A stretch of DNA of 64,000 nt, taken from Psychroserpens luteolus. Lineage in GTDB: Bacteria > Bacteroidota > Bacteroidia > Flavobacteriales > Flavobacteriaceae. The stretch covers positions 372,001 to 436,000 of the forward strand of contig NZ_JAHVXI010000001.1 in assembly GCF_021032705.1 (NCBI RefSeq). Reading direction: 5' to 3'. Position numbers and translations under genes: made by a program. This document shows positions 9,096-16,604 of this stretch, piece after piece. The notes below the pieces were generated by a model that did no database searches, was not told the DNA's origin, and saw nothing but the letters and a program-made list of their open reading frames with translations. Each line of letters starts with the position of its first letter. Position 1 is the stretch's first letter.

Positions 9096-9866
9096 TTATT
9101 TAATCGTTAACTTCTTAGTAATAGAATTACGTTCTGAAGAAATAGTCACTAAATACAATCCTGATGTCAATACCGAACTAAAGTCTAAATCTTTATCAGT
9201 TGTAATGCCTTCTAAATTTTGGGTCAAAATTGTACGACCGTTCAAGTCGGTTACCACTACTTTCTCTAAAGCAACACCCGAATTTTTAATCGTAATTTTT
9301 CCGTCTGAAGGATTTGGAAAAATATCGATACTTTGTTCTAAAGACACATCCTCTGTGCTTAGCGTATCAAGAATTTCCACATTAATATTATGGAATCCAA
9401 AGTCGTTTAAATCATCTGTATCCGTAGGATTGATTTTAATCTGTGTAATACTTAATGCATTTGCAGCATTAGTAATGGTCAATGTTCCTGCACCTAAAGG
9501 ATAAGCCGTAGGGCTAGAGATGACTTCATCATCTTGATTGGTTACTGAAATTGTACCAGCTCCTAAGGTATCATAGTCAATACTATTCAAGTTAAAGTTA
9601 GTAGGCATTCCATTTTTGGTAATGCTCAATCTGTGTGGTGTAAGAGGATCAATGGCACTAAGAAAGAACACAAGGTCTCCACCTCCTAAATTGTCTAACT
9701 CCTCATTTCCTGAGTGATCAACAGTCAACACATAAGTATCTGGGCCGCTTACAATTGTTTCGGTAATTGTAGTGCCATTATCAGTCGCAGTATCAATAGT
9801 AAAGTTTAAATTTTGCGCAGTGCAAAACGATGAAATCAATAAGGTTAAAATGTAAAGTTTTCTCAT
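9096..9866 (-). CDS. Secreted protein with type IX secretion (type A) sorting domain, copy 1
   Basis: This protein of about 256 residues has a signal peptide (MRKLYILTLLISSFCTAQ) and a beta-rich, Asp/Thr/Gly-rich body. The C-terminal type A sorting domain has the motif IFPNPSDGKITIKN near residue 182 and the ending GLYLVTISSERNSITKKLTIK. It should cross the outer membrane by the type IX system, with the sorting domain removed on export. The body matches no enzyme family that I recognise. The ATG at 9866 is used because the 15 upstream codons precede the signal peptide. It is a tandem paralogue of the next gene upstream (10753-9941). Confidence 0.88.
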   Translation of the reverse strand: MRKLYILTLLISSFCTAQNLNFTIDTATDNGTTITETIVSGPDTYVLTVDHSGNEELDNLGGGDLVFFLSAIDPLTPHRLSITKNGMPTNFNLNSIDYDTLGAGTISVTNQDDEVISSPTAYPLGAGTLTITNAANALSITQIKINPTDTDDLNDFGFHNINVEILDTLSTEDVSLEQSIDIFPNPSDGKITIKNSGVALEKVVVTDLNGRTILTQNLEGITTDKDLDFSSVLTSGLYLVTISSERNSITKKLTIK

Positions 9867-9940
9867 AATATAAGTGTTTAATAAAATAGATTTGGAAGCT
9901 AAAGATAACATAATAAATCATCTAGCTTCCAATTATAAGG

Positions 9941-10753
9941 TCATTTAATAATTATTTTTTTTACTGCCGAACCCTTCTCAGAAGAGATTGTAATTAAGTA
10001 TAATCCTGCTGATAATTCTGAACTCATTTCAAGATTATGGTCGCCAATAACTCCGTTTAGATTTTGAGTAACAATTGTTCGTCCGTTTAAATCTGAAACA
10101 ACTACTTTTTCTAGAGCAATTGTCGAATTCTTTAAGGTGATGTCTCCATTTGACGGATTTGGAAAAATGGTAACATGATTTTCTAATAATGTACTTTCAT
10201 CTACGCCAAGCGTATCTAGAATGTCAATATTAATGTTATGAAATCCAAAATCATTGAGATCATCTGTGTCTGTAGGAAAGATTCTAATTTCTGTAATATC
10301 AAAACCATTTGTTGGATTTGATATAAATAACGATCCAGCTCCTAAAGGATAAAATGTAGGACTCGAAATGACTTCGTCATCTTGATTTCGTACAGAAATT
10401 GTACCAGCACCAAGTGTGTCGTAATCAATACTATTGAGCTTAAAATTAATAAGATTCCCATTTTTAGTGATTTTTAAACTATGAGGTGTAAGTGGGTCTA
10501 TTGCACTTAGGAAAAATACAAGGTCGCCTCCTCCTAAATTATCAAGTTCCTCATTTCCTGAATGCGCAACGGTTAAAACATAGGTATCTGATCCATTAAC
10601 AATAGTTTCGGTAATATCGGTGCCATTATCAACAGCTGTATCGATTGTAAAATTTAGATTTTGGGCTACACTACTAAAGCTTAAAAACAGCGAAAAACAC
10701 CAAACCATGGTGTTCAATAGTGATTTCTTTGAATAAGTGTAGTTTGTTTTCAT
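9941..10753 (-). CDS. Secreted protein with type IX secretion (type A) sorting domain, copy 2
   Basis: This 270-residue protein has a signal peptide that ends near SSVAQ and a body highly similar to its downstream neighbour. They share QNLNFTIDTA, LGGGDLVFFLSAIDPLTPH, NSIDYDTLGAGTISV and DTDDLNDFGFHNIN. The C-terminal sorting domain starts at IFPNPSNGDITLKN. The two genes are separated by 74 bases and point the same way, so they arose by tandem duplication and may be co-expressed with the tail-collar gene upstream. No catalytic motif is visible. A structural, adhesive or surface-layer role is a guess only. Confidence 0.88.
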   Translation of the reverse strand: MKTNYTYSKKSLLNTMVWCFSLFLSFSSVAQNLNFTIDTAVDNGTDITETIVNGSDTYVLTVAHSGNEELDNLGGGDLVFFLSAIDPLTPHSLKITKNGNLINFKLNSIDYDTLGAGTISVRNQDDEVISSPTFYPLGAGSLFISNPTNGFDITEIRIFPTDTDDLNDFGFHNINIDILDTLGVDESTLLENHVTIFPNPSNGDITLKNSTIALEKVVVSDLNGRTIVTQNLNGVIGDHNLEMSSELSAGLYLITISSEKGSAVKKIIIK

Positions 10754-10816
10754 AATAATAGAGTTTTATAACTAATGCAGAGTGTACTATAAAGCACACT
10801 CTACATTAATAATTAG

Positions 10817-11341
10817 TTAGCTTCTAGGTGGGAAAATACCTTCTAAAGCGATTATATAGTTTACCCCTAAATATGGTTGCATATTATCGTGAGCCTGGTT
10901 ACCACCAGTATTATTTGTTTGAACGGCATCTGCCGCCATTTTTACATTTTTGGCTGACGCATATGATCCGCCTTCTGCTGGGTAAGCATTTGTTGGATCA
11001 GTTGTTCCTTGTCCACGTCCTACCGGATTTGTAGCTTCAATTGTTCCTGTATGGCTATGCGCAGGGATTTGAGTCACGTTTAATGTCACTCTATTCTCTC
11101 CTCCTTTTTGACCAAGTGATACAGGGTCAATTCCTGGTCCATTACCTGCGTGTAATGCTGCTCTACCTCTTAAATCTGGTAAAGCAAAAGTTGTTCTTCC
11201 GTCACCTCCATAAGTGGTTCCTAAAATTGAAAATAATGCAGTGTGACTTGCAATCGGTAATAATTGTCCGTCGCAAAGCGCCCAATTTCTTGGGGCGAAA
11301 TTTCCTCCAAACATCATAATTTGTCCAATGTACTGTTCCAT
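10817..11341 (-). CDS. Phage tail-collar domain protein (microcystin-dependent protein family)
   Basis: This 174-residue protein starts MEQYIGQIMMFGGNFAPRNW and carries the tail-collar signature CDGQLLPIASHTALFSILG, TYGGDGRTTFALPDLRGR and IPAHSHTG. The same family includes bacterial MdpB-like proteins that are not part of phages. No signal peptide is visible. These proteins usually come in groups of two or three; here only one is present and there are no other phage genes nearby. It is divergent from a four-gene operon ending in a two-component system. A 7-bp inverted repeat (TAGTCTA/TAGACTA) lies directly before the ATG in the leader. The function is unknown. Confidence 0.85.
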   Translation of the reverse strand: MEQYIGQIMMFGGNFAPRNWALCDGQLLPIASHTALFSILGTTYGGDGRTTFALPDLRGRAALHAGNGPGIDPVSLGQKGGENRVTLNVTQIPAHSHTGTIEATNPVGRGQGTTDPTNAYPAEGGSYASAKNVKMAADAVQTNNTGGNQAHDNMQPYLGVNYIIALEGIFPPRS

Positions 11342-11523
11342 AATAGTCTAATTTTTTATATTGATTAATAGACTACAAATGTGGCAGTAAACCACTTATT
11401 TTTTAAGCGCAAAATCACTATAAGTTAAAAACACGTAGAAATACCTGTTTTTTAAAATAGGCTTCAATTTTAATTTCTAATTGAGTAGCTTTAAGGCATA
11501 TTAATCAACAAAAACTAAATATT

Positions 11524-11934
11524 ATGAGTGCATCAAGACCCTTAACAAGAACCCTTCAAGAAGGTAAAGATTGGACAGAAAACTGGCAAAGCAAGCACAA
11601 AACGCTGTCTAAAGCTTTTAGAATTCCGGTGGAAGATTTAATCGCCTGTTTTAATGAAATGAGCTTAAATTTCACTATAGATGCTAGTACCAAAAAGTTA
11701 CAAATTGTGCCTGGAGCCTATGAATTCTCATTACGAGGTTATATGGCTATCGATTATGATGGCGAAGAAAAGCTACTAATTGTTGGTACAGAAACGACAG
11801 ATGGAACACTTTATAAGGACATCACTACTGTTGATGGTGGGAAATCGGCTATTTACGATTTTACAACACCATGTCCCGCAGATTGTGACACTAAAAGTTT
11901 ACTCTATCACAAAATAACTTCAGAAGCGTATTAA
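11524..11934 (+). CDS. Uncharacterised 136-residue protein, first gene of a two-component operon
   Basis: I do not recognise this family. The protein is soluble, without signal peptide or membrane helix. It has a charged N-terminal part (residues 1-45), a beta-rich middle (about 50-100) and a CPADC motif near residue 120 that could bind metal or form a disulphide. Its stop overlaps the ATG of the next gene by one base (TAATG), a sign of translational coupling. The operon continues with a membrane protein, a histidine kinase and a response regulator, so a sensory input or output role is possible, but this is inferred from position only. Confidence 0.6.
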   Translation: MSASRPLTRTLQEGKDWTENWQSKHKTLSKAFRIPVEDLIACFNEMSLNFTIDASTKKLQIVPGAYEFSLRGYMAIDYDGEEKLLIVGTETTDGTLYKDITTVDGGKSAIYDFTTPCPADCDTKSLLYHKITSEAY

Positions 11935-12584
11935 TGAAATTAATAAATGTCATTTTTGAATACACAGGAATTATATTAATTTTTATTAATGCATTATTAT
12001 ATCTTATAGGCTACAAACGTTATAAAAACGTTTTAGCCTATAAGTATTTTAGCTGGTATTTATTTATTTCATTTATAGTCTCATTTACCGCTTTTGTCTA
12101 TGCTAAATTTAAAATTACAAATTTACATTTTTCGCATGCTTACTTCATTAGCCAATTTCTATTACTCTCATTGTTTTACAGATCATTATTCAAGTCAAAT
12201 CAAAAGAAGTATTTAGTGATTATTATGGTATTAGTCACTTTGATTTTGGCAATTCAGTATGCATTAAAACCAAGTTTGTTATATCAGTTTAATTTATTCG
12301 AAATATTCATTACCTCGTTTCCTATAGTTGTGTATGCTGCTATTCATTTATACAACTCTTTAAACACTGTTTACGTCTATAGTCTAATAAATGCAGGAGT
12401 TTTAATTTATATTACCTCAAGCACACTTATCTTTATTCTAGGTAATTATATATCTTATGAAGATATGAACAGCGACATTAAAAGAAATATATATTTAATA
12501 AACAAAATTCTCTATGTCGTATATTTAACTTTAATTTTGATACAATGGAAAACGAGTTTTCGGCCAGTCAAGAGCAAGTCATAG
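11934..12584 (+). CDS. Multi-pass membrane protein of a two-component operon
   Basis: This 216-residue integral membrane protein has about six or seven hydrophobic helices (for example near residues 9-25, 40-58, 70-85, 94-110, 120-140, 148-170 and 190-205). It resembles membrane proteins of unknown function often placed before NarL-type kinases in flavobacteria, although I cannot assign a named domain. It starts inside the stop of the preceding gene and overlaps the histidine kinase gene by 40 bases, so the genes are tightly coupled. A likely role is signal perception for the kinase, which has only one membrane helix (inference). Confidence 0.65.
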   Translation: MKLINVIFEYTGIILIFINALLYLIGYKRYKNVLAYKYFSWYLFISFIVSFTAFVYAKFKITNLHFSHAYFISQFLLLSLFYRSLFKSNQKKYLVIIMVLVTLILAIQYALKPSLLYQFNLFEIFITSFPIVVYAAIHLYNSLNTVYVYSLINAGVLIYITSSTLIFILGNYISYEDMNSDIKRNIYLINKILYVVYLTLILIQWKTSFRPVKSKS

Positions 12585-13351
12585 GAGCACTTGTTTATAG
12601 TATCATTTTTTTGGTTCTAGTCACTCTAGGACTCATACTGTTTTTCTATTATTCTCGTAAAAAAATTATTGAAAAAGAGGTCGAAAAGGTTAACATCAAA
12701 CTTGACCATCAGAAAAAAATACTACAAACGACTATTAAAGTTCAAGAAGAAGAACGTAACCGCATTGCTCAAGACTTACACGATGCTATTAGTTCAAAAC
12801 TAAACGTCGTGAGCCTAACGACTAATGTGTTAATTGAAGACGATACCATAGGTAACGAACACAAAGACGCCCTAAATCATATCCTTGATATCACCACCAG
12901 AACCTTGGAAAGCTCAAGAAAAATAGCCCACGAATTAATGCCACCAATCTTAGATAAGTTTGGTTTAAAAGTGGCTCTAGAAGAATTATTTGAAGAGTTT
13001 ACGTCAAACACCTCAATTAAAATCAATCACCAAATAGAATCACTTGATCAGCTTGATAAAAACAGCGAGCTTCACGTGTTTAGGATTGCTCAAGAATTGA
13101 TTAATAATGCACTAAGACATGGAAAGGCAGACCTGCTTCAAATGGAACTAAAAAAAGAAAAGCAAGGCTTTGAATTGGTTTTCAAAGATAATGGCATTGG
13201 ATTCAATATCAATGAACACAAAAAGAAATCCGGAATTGGATTACAAAATATAAAGAGTAGAGTTGCAATCTTAAATGGGCAACTTTTTGTTGAGAGCTCG
13301 AAAAAAACAGGAAGTATATTCACAATTAATTGTCACTCTTATGGATACTAA
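12545..13351 (+). CDS. Sensor histidine kinase (HisKA_3/NarL type)
   Basis: This 268-residue kinase has one N-terminal membrane helix (residues about 13-36) and a short coiled linker. The dimerisation domain carries the phospho-acceptor His79 in AQDLHDAISSKL. A HATPase domain follows, with NNALRHGKA (N box) and DNGIGF...GIGLQNIKSRV (G boxes). There is no large extracytoplasmic sensor domain, so input probably comes from the membrane partner encoded just upstream. The gene overlaps the upstream gene by 40 bases and the response-regulator start by 11 bases, which makes the regulator its clear partner. Confidence 0.92.
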   Translation: MENEFSASQEQVIGALVYSIIFLVLVTLGLILFFYYSRKKIIEKEVEKVNIKLDHQKKILQTTIKVQEEERNRIAQDLHDAISSKLNVVSLTTNVLIEDDTIGNEHKDALNHILDITTRTLESSRKIAHELMPPILDKFGLKVALEELFEEFTSNTSIKINHQIESLDQLDKNSELHVFRIAQELINNALRHGKADLLQMELKKEKQGFELVFKDNGIGFNINEHKKKSGIGLQNIKSRVAILNGQLFVESSKKTGSIFTINCHSYGY

Positions 13352-14018
13352 AATCACAATCGCTGTAGCTGACGATGAACTCTTATTTAGACAAGGGTTA
13401 ATCTCAATTTTAAGTAAGGAAAAAAACTTAGACATCTTATTCGATGCTGAGGACGGGAATCATCTTATGGAACAATTGCGTTCTGCAGAACAACTACCAG
13501 AAATTGTTATCACAGATTTAAAAATGCCTGGTCTTAATGGTGTAGAAACTACAAAACTCATACGAAAAGAATTTCCAGATATCAAGATCATAGCACTCAC
13601 AAGTTACTTTAGCAAACCGTTTATTATTAACATGATCTCTATCGGAGCTGTGGCATATTTAGCAAAGAATAGTACGCCAAAATTAATGCTTACTACCATT
13701 AAAGAAGTCGCAGACAAAGGATTTTATTATGATGAACAAGTGATGAAATTTATCCATGAAGGTCTATTAAACAATAATGATCAAGTTAAAAAGTCTAACT
13801 TTGATACGACGTATTTTACGAAGCGGGAAAAAGAAGTACTGGATCTTATCTGTAAGCAATACACCACCAATGAAATTGCCGAAAAGCTCTTTATTAGCCC
13901 AAGAACTGTTGATGGCCATCGCAATAATCTCTTATTAAAAACCGAAGCTAAAAATCTTGCAGGATTAGTGGTTTATGCTATTCAGAATAAATTAGTGAAT
14001 CTGGAAGAGCAGTTCTAA
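13341..14018 (+). CDS. LuxR/NarL-family response regulator
   Basis: This 225-residue two-domain regulator has a receiver domain (residues 1-125) with the acidic pair Asp11-Asp12, the phospho-acceptor Asp59 in VITDLKMPG, and the conserved Thr and Lys in ALTSY and YLAKN. The LuxR-type helix-turn-helix spans residues about 163-222 (FTKREKEVLDLIC, TNEIAEKLFISPRTVDGHRNN). The ATG at 13341 is chosen over one at 13275 because only the former gives a normal receiver N-terminus. It is phosphorylated by the overlapping upstream kinase. Targets are unknown; the divergent tail-collar gene and its own operon are the first candidates. Confidence 0.93.
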   Translation: MDTKITIAVADDELLFRQGLISILSKEKNLDILFDAEDGNHLMEQLRSAEQLPEIVITDLKMPGLNGVETTKLIRKEFPDIKIIALTSYFSKPFIINMISIGAVAYLAKNSTPKLMLTTIKEVADKGFYYDEQVMKFIHEGLLNNNDQVKKSNFDTTYFTKREKEVLDLICKQYTTNEIAEKLFISPRTVDGHRNNLLLKTEAKNLAGLVVYAIQNKLVNLEEQF

Positions 14019-14023
14019 TGGCA

Positions 14024-14052
14024 ATAAAAAAAGCATCCTTTTCAGAATGCTT
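14024..14052 (-). terminator. Terminator of the BI-1 gene
   Basis: On the minus strand a hairpin (AAGCATTC/GGATGCTT, one mismatch) is followed by seven T. It lies 23 bases past the BI-1 stop codon. The plus strand has no T tail. Confidence 0.6.
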
Positions 14053-14074
14053 CTGTATATATTCTTCGGAAGAA

Positions 14075-14800
14075 TTAATCTCTCGACATGAAAATTTGTA
14101 ATACATACCAAAAAAGCAACATCAACGATGCAAATAATCCTAAAGCTGCAGGTATATAATCCTCGGTTGAATATTTGTGTACCATATTAGACGTTTGATA
14201 TAAGATAGAACCACCTGCTAATAGGCACATGGCTACAGAGAACCATAAACCTAGATTAAATCCAAAAAGTATTCCAGCTACAATGAGTCCCATAGCAATA
14301 AAGAAACCAATCATTATTCCAGTTCTTAAAAACGAAAAATCTTTCTTGGTTATAAATACCACTGCCGATAATCCAGTAAATAAAGAAAGGGTTACAATAA
14401 CCGCTTGATATAAAATATCACCACCATCATTCAAAAATGCAGTGGCTATATAGAGAAGTGGTACGAAAATAAAAGCTTCGGCTAAGATATACAGTCCATA
14501 AGCCAAGTATTGCTTATTCTTATCTGGTGTTTTCAAAGCCATTCCTTCGGCGTAATTGGTAATAAACATAAAACCACCAAGCATAATAAGCCATCGCCAT
14601 CCTTGCGTCATTGACAATGCAAAATTAACAATAGTGTCACTCTGTAAAAGCATCCATTCAAACAAAATAAACACGAGTACACCTCCAGCAACATGAGCAT
14701 ACGTCTTTTTATAGAATGCTACACGATCAGTAGCAGACAAAGCGCTAATCATCAATTTTTCGTTAGTGTTTTCAATGGGGTTTTGATTGAAATTTTCCAT
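14075..14800 (-). CDS. Bax inhibitor-1/YccA family membrane protein
   Basis: This 241-residue protein has seven hydrophobic helices after a charged N-terminus of about 30 residues. The order and the conserved first-helix region (FYKKTYAHVAGGVLVFILFEW) and last-helix region (AALGLFASLMLLFWYVLQIF) match the BI-1/TMBIM family, which includes E. coli YccA and YbhL. Family members act as pH-sensitive calcium leak channels or modulate the FtsH protease. Which applies here is unknown. It is a single-gene unit with its own terminator. Confidence 0.9.
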   Translation of the reverse strand: MENFNQNPIENTNEKLMISALSATDRVAFYKKTYAHVAGGVLVFILFEWMLLQSDTIVNFALSMTQGWRWLIMLGGFMFITNYAEGMALKTPDKNKQYLAYGLYILAEAFIFVPLLYIATAFLNDGGDILYQAVIVTLSLFTGLSAVVFITKKDFSFLRTGIMIGFFIAMGLIVAGILFGFNLGLWFSVAMCLLAGGSILYQTSNMVHKYSTEDYIPAALGLFASLMLLFWYVLQIFMSRD

Positions 14801-14897
14801 AAGTACATTTAATTTTAGTTATATCGAAAGTAATAAAACAAAACCGAATCACGTGTAAAAAAACGTAATTCGGCTAAAATCTTATATGTATTTTTCT

Positions 14898-15602
14898 TTA
14901 ATCGCTTCCGCCAAATACTTGGAGTGCCCAATATAAAAGTGACGCCAATGCACCTACAGCTGCAACCAGATACGTTCTTGCTGCCCATTTCAAAGCATCT
15001 TCAGAACCTTTATACTCGTCGGGAGTCACAACATTTTTGTTCTTTAACCAGGCTAATGCTCTGTTACTTGCATCATATTCTACAGGCAATGTAATAAAGC
15101 TAAACAAAGTAGCAAATCCCATAAATACGAGTCCAGCAACTGATACCCAATAGCCTAGACCAACACCTGCAGCAGCACCTAGAATTAAACCTCCAATGAC
15201 CAACCAATGTGACATTCCTGAGGTAACACTAACAATTGGTACTAGTGCCGAACGCATTCCTAAAGCACTATACGCTTGAGCGTGTTGAACAGCATGTCCT
15301 ACCTCATGGGCAGCAACTGCCGCCGCAGCAGCATTACGTTGATTGTAAACCGCTTCACTTAAATTGACTGTTTTATTTTTTGGATTGTAATGATCTGTTA
15401 GCTGACCTGCCACAGAAATAACCTCAACGTCCATAATACCATTATCTGCAAGCATTTTTTCAGCAACTTCTCGTCCGCTCATGCCATTGCGCAACTGTAC
15501 TCTAGAGTACTTTGCGAATTTTTGTTTTAATTGATTACTTACCAACCAGCTTACCAATGCTATGGCACCAATTAGTATGTAATATCCCATCATTCCATTC
15601 AT
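14898..15602 (-). CDS. Zinc metallopeptidase, YugP type
   Basis: This 234-residue membrane-bound protease has an N-terminal helix (residues 6-20) and the zinc-binding HExxH variant HEVGH at about residues 99-103 within AAHEVGHAVQHAQAYSALG. Two or three further helices follow (about 118-150, 150-172 and 205-228). A conserved NLSEAVYNQRNAAA segment precedes the active site. This arrangement defines the neutral zinc metallopeptidase family PF04298. The natural substrates of this family are not known. No operon partner is evident; the neighbours are BI-1 and a secreted protein on the same strand, each separated by gaps of 75-97 bases. Confidence 0.9.
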   Translation of the reverse strand: MNGMMGYYILIGAIALVSWLVSNQLKQKFAKYSRVQLRNGMSGREVAEKMLADNGIMDVEVISVAGQLTDHYNPKNKTVNLSEAVYNQRNAAAAAVAAHEVGHAVQHAQAYSALGMRSALVPIVSVTSGMSHWLVIGGLILGAAAGVGLGYWVSVAGLVFMGFATLFSFITLPVEYDASNRALAWLKNKNVVTPDEYKGSEDALKWAARTYLVAAVGALASLLYWALQVFGGSD

Positions 15603-15677
15603 AATTTTAAGAATTAAATTGTTATTAATGTATTTACAAAAAGTAAGCCAATGGTATTGTTAGGGGAATTTTGTCAG

Positions 15678-16193
15678 TTATTGTTTTGTTAAAATCGCTT
15701 TTTGTATGACAGTCACAGGATAATTGATAACCTGAGGTGTGTCCTCATTGCCTTCAATGTTGGTCTTGTCATTCATATTAGAGAACACAATTTTAAACTC
15801 CATCTTATCATCATAAAAGGTTTCTGTGGTAGTCAATAAACTATTTTGAACTTCAAAAACACTATATAATGTGTTATCAATATAGTTAGCGGACAATATG
15901 ATACCATTATTTTCATCGATAAGAAACTCGCCTTTAGATTTATTCTTCACTCTTAATATATAATCCTTTTCAACGGGTTTGTCATTAACAATATACACAA
16001 GTTTATAAGTGAAGACATCAAGAGAATCGGTGTCTTTAAAATGAAATTCCATAGGAATAGTCTGTTTCCCTTGCGGATTGGTAATTACCAAATCTCCTTG
16101 ATATATACCTAAGTAATCATTTGGAAACACTTTGTCTTGAGCAAATGTTGACGTTGCAACTAACAGAATAACAAAAAATAAAAGACCTCTCAT
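15678..16193 (-). CDS. Uncharacterised secreted protein, 171 residues
   Basis: I do not recognise a named family. The ATG at 16193 gives a clean signal peptide (MRGLLFFVILLVATSTFAQ), so the 15 codons upstream are not used. The mature part starts DKVFPNDYLGIYQGDLVI. It is beta-rich, with alternating charged and hydrophobic residues and a repeated theme of deviation from a template (IPMEFHFKDT, FLIDENNGIILSANYI), in the manner of small lipocalin-like periplasmic proteins. It lies 41 bases after a BamE-like gene on the same strand and may be part of one transcript with it and leuS. Confidence 0.6.
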   Translation of the reverse strand: MRGLLFFVILLVATSTFAQDKVFPNDYLGIYQGDLVITNPQGKQTIPMEFHFKDTDSLDVFTYKLVYIVNDKPVEKDYILRVKNKSKGEFLIDENNGIILSANYIDNTLYSVFEVQNSLLTTTETFYDDKMEFKIVFSNMNDKTNIEGNEDTPQVINYPVTVIQKAILTKQ

Positions 16194-16234
16194 ACTATAT
16201 GTTTTAGTAAAAATAATGAAAGTTCTTAAGCTTA

Positions 16235-16597
16235 TCAATCTTCTGAGGATACAACTGCAACTTCAAAAGCTAGATTACTTTCAAAAAAAACAATGAGTTG
16301 TCGTTCTCCAGATTTAAAGAAACTTGGGGCTTTTCCAATATCATAAGACACGTGATCCACTTCAATAAGGTTGTCTGCATCTGGGCTACCCAAAATAAAA
16401 ATAACTTCTTCTTTAGTCTTTCCAATTAGCGTATCACTACTCACAATATGGTCTGCCATTTTATAACGCATTCGCGGATTAGTAATCCATTCGTCTCTAT
16501 CAAATCGTTCTTCAAAAAGCCAGATAAGAGAATAACCGATAACAATTGCTGCAAAAAAGAACAGCACAACCTTATCGTATTTCTTAATCCTAAACAT
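16235..16597 (-). CDS. Small membrane-anchored protein with BamE/SmpA-like segment
   Basis: This 120-residue protein has an N-terminal anchor (residues 9-27) and a soluble domain facing the periplasm. The segment LIGKTKEEVIFILGSPD (residues about 58-74) followed by YDIG resembles the helix-helix core of BamE/SmpA and of small bacterial 'GKTKxEVxxLLGxP' proteins. It is not a lipoprotein, since there is no lipobox. It sits between leuS and a secreted protein on the same strand, 7 bases after the leuS stop. A role in envelope assembly is conceivable, but only the fold-level resemblance supports it. Confidence 0.6.
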   Translation of the reverse strand: MFRIKKYDKVVLFFFAAIVIGYSLIWLFEERFDRDEWITNPRMRYKMADHIVSSDTLIGKTKEEVIFILGSPDADNLIEVDHVSYDIGKAPSFFKSGERQLIVFFESNLAFEVAVVSSED

Positions 16598-16604
16598 CTT
16601 AATT

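Noticed and set aside
10817-11341. Remnant prophage because of the tail-collar protein
   Set aside because: No other phage gene, integrase or attachment repeat is present, and the family also occurs in non-phage settings.
13275-13340. Earlier ATG for the response regulator
   Set aside because: It would add 22 residues that overlap the kinase gene deeply and precede the receiver domain; the ATG at 13341 gives a normal N-terminus.
14024-14052. Terminator for the response-regulator operon
   Set aside because: The hairpin has a T tail only on the minus strand, so it serves the BI-1 gene. The plus-strand operon has no clear terminator.
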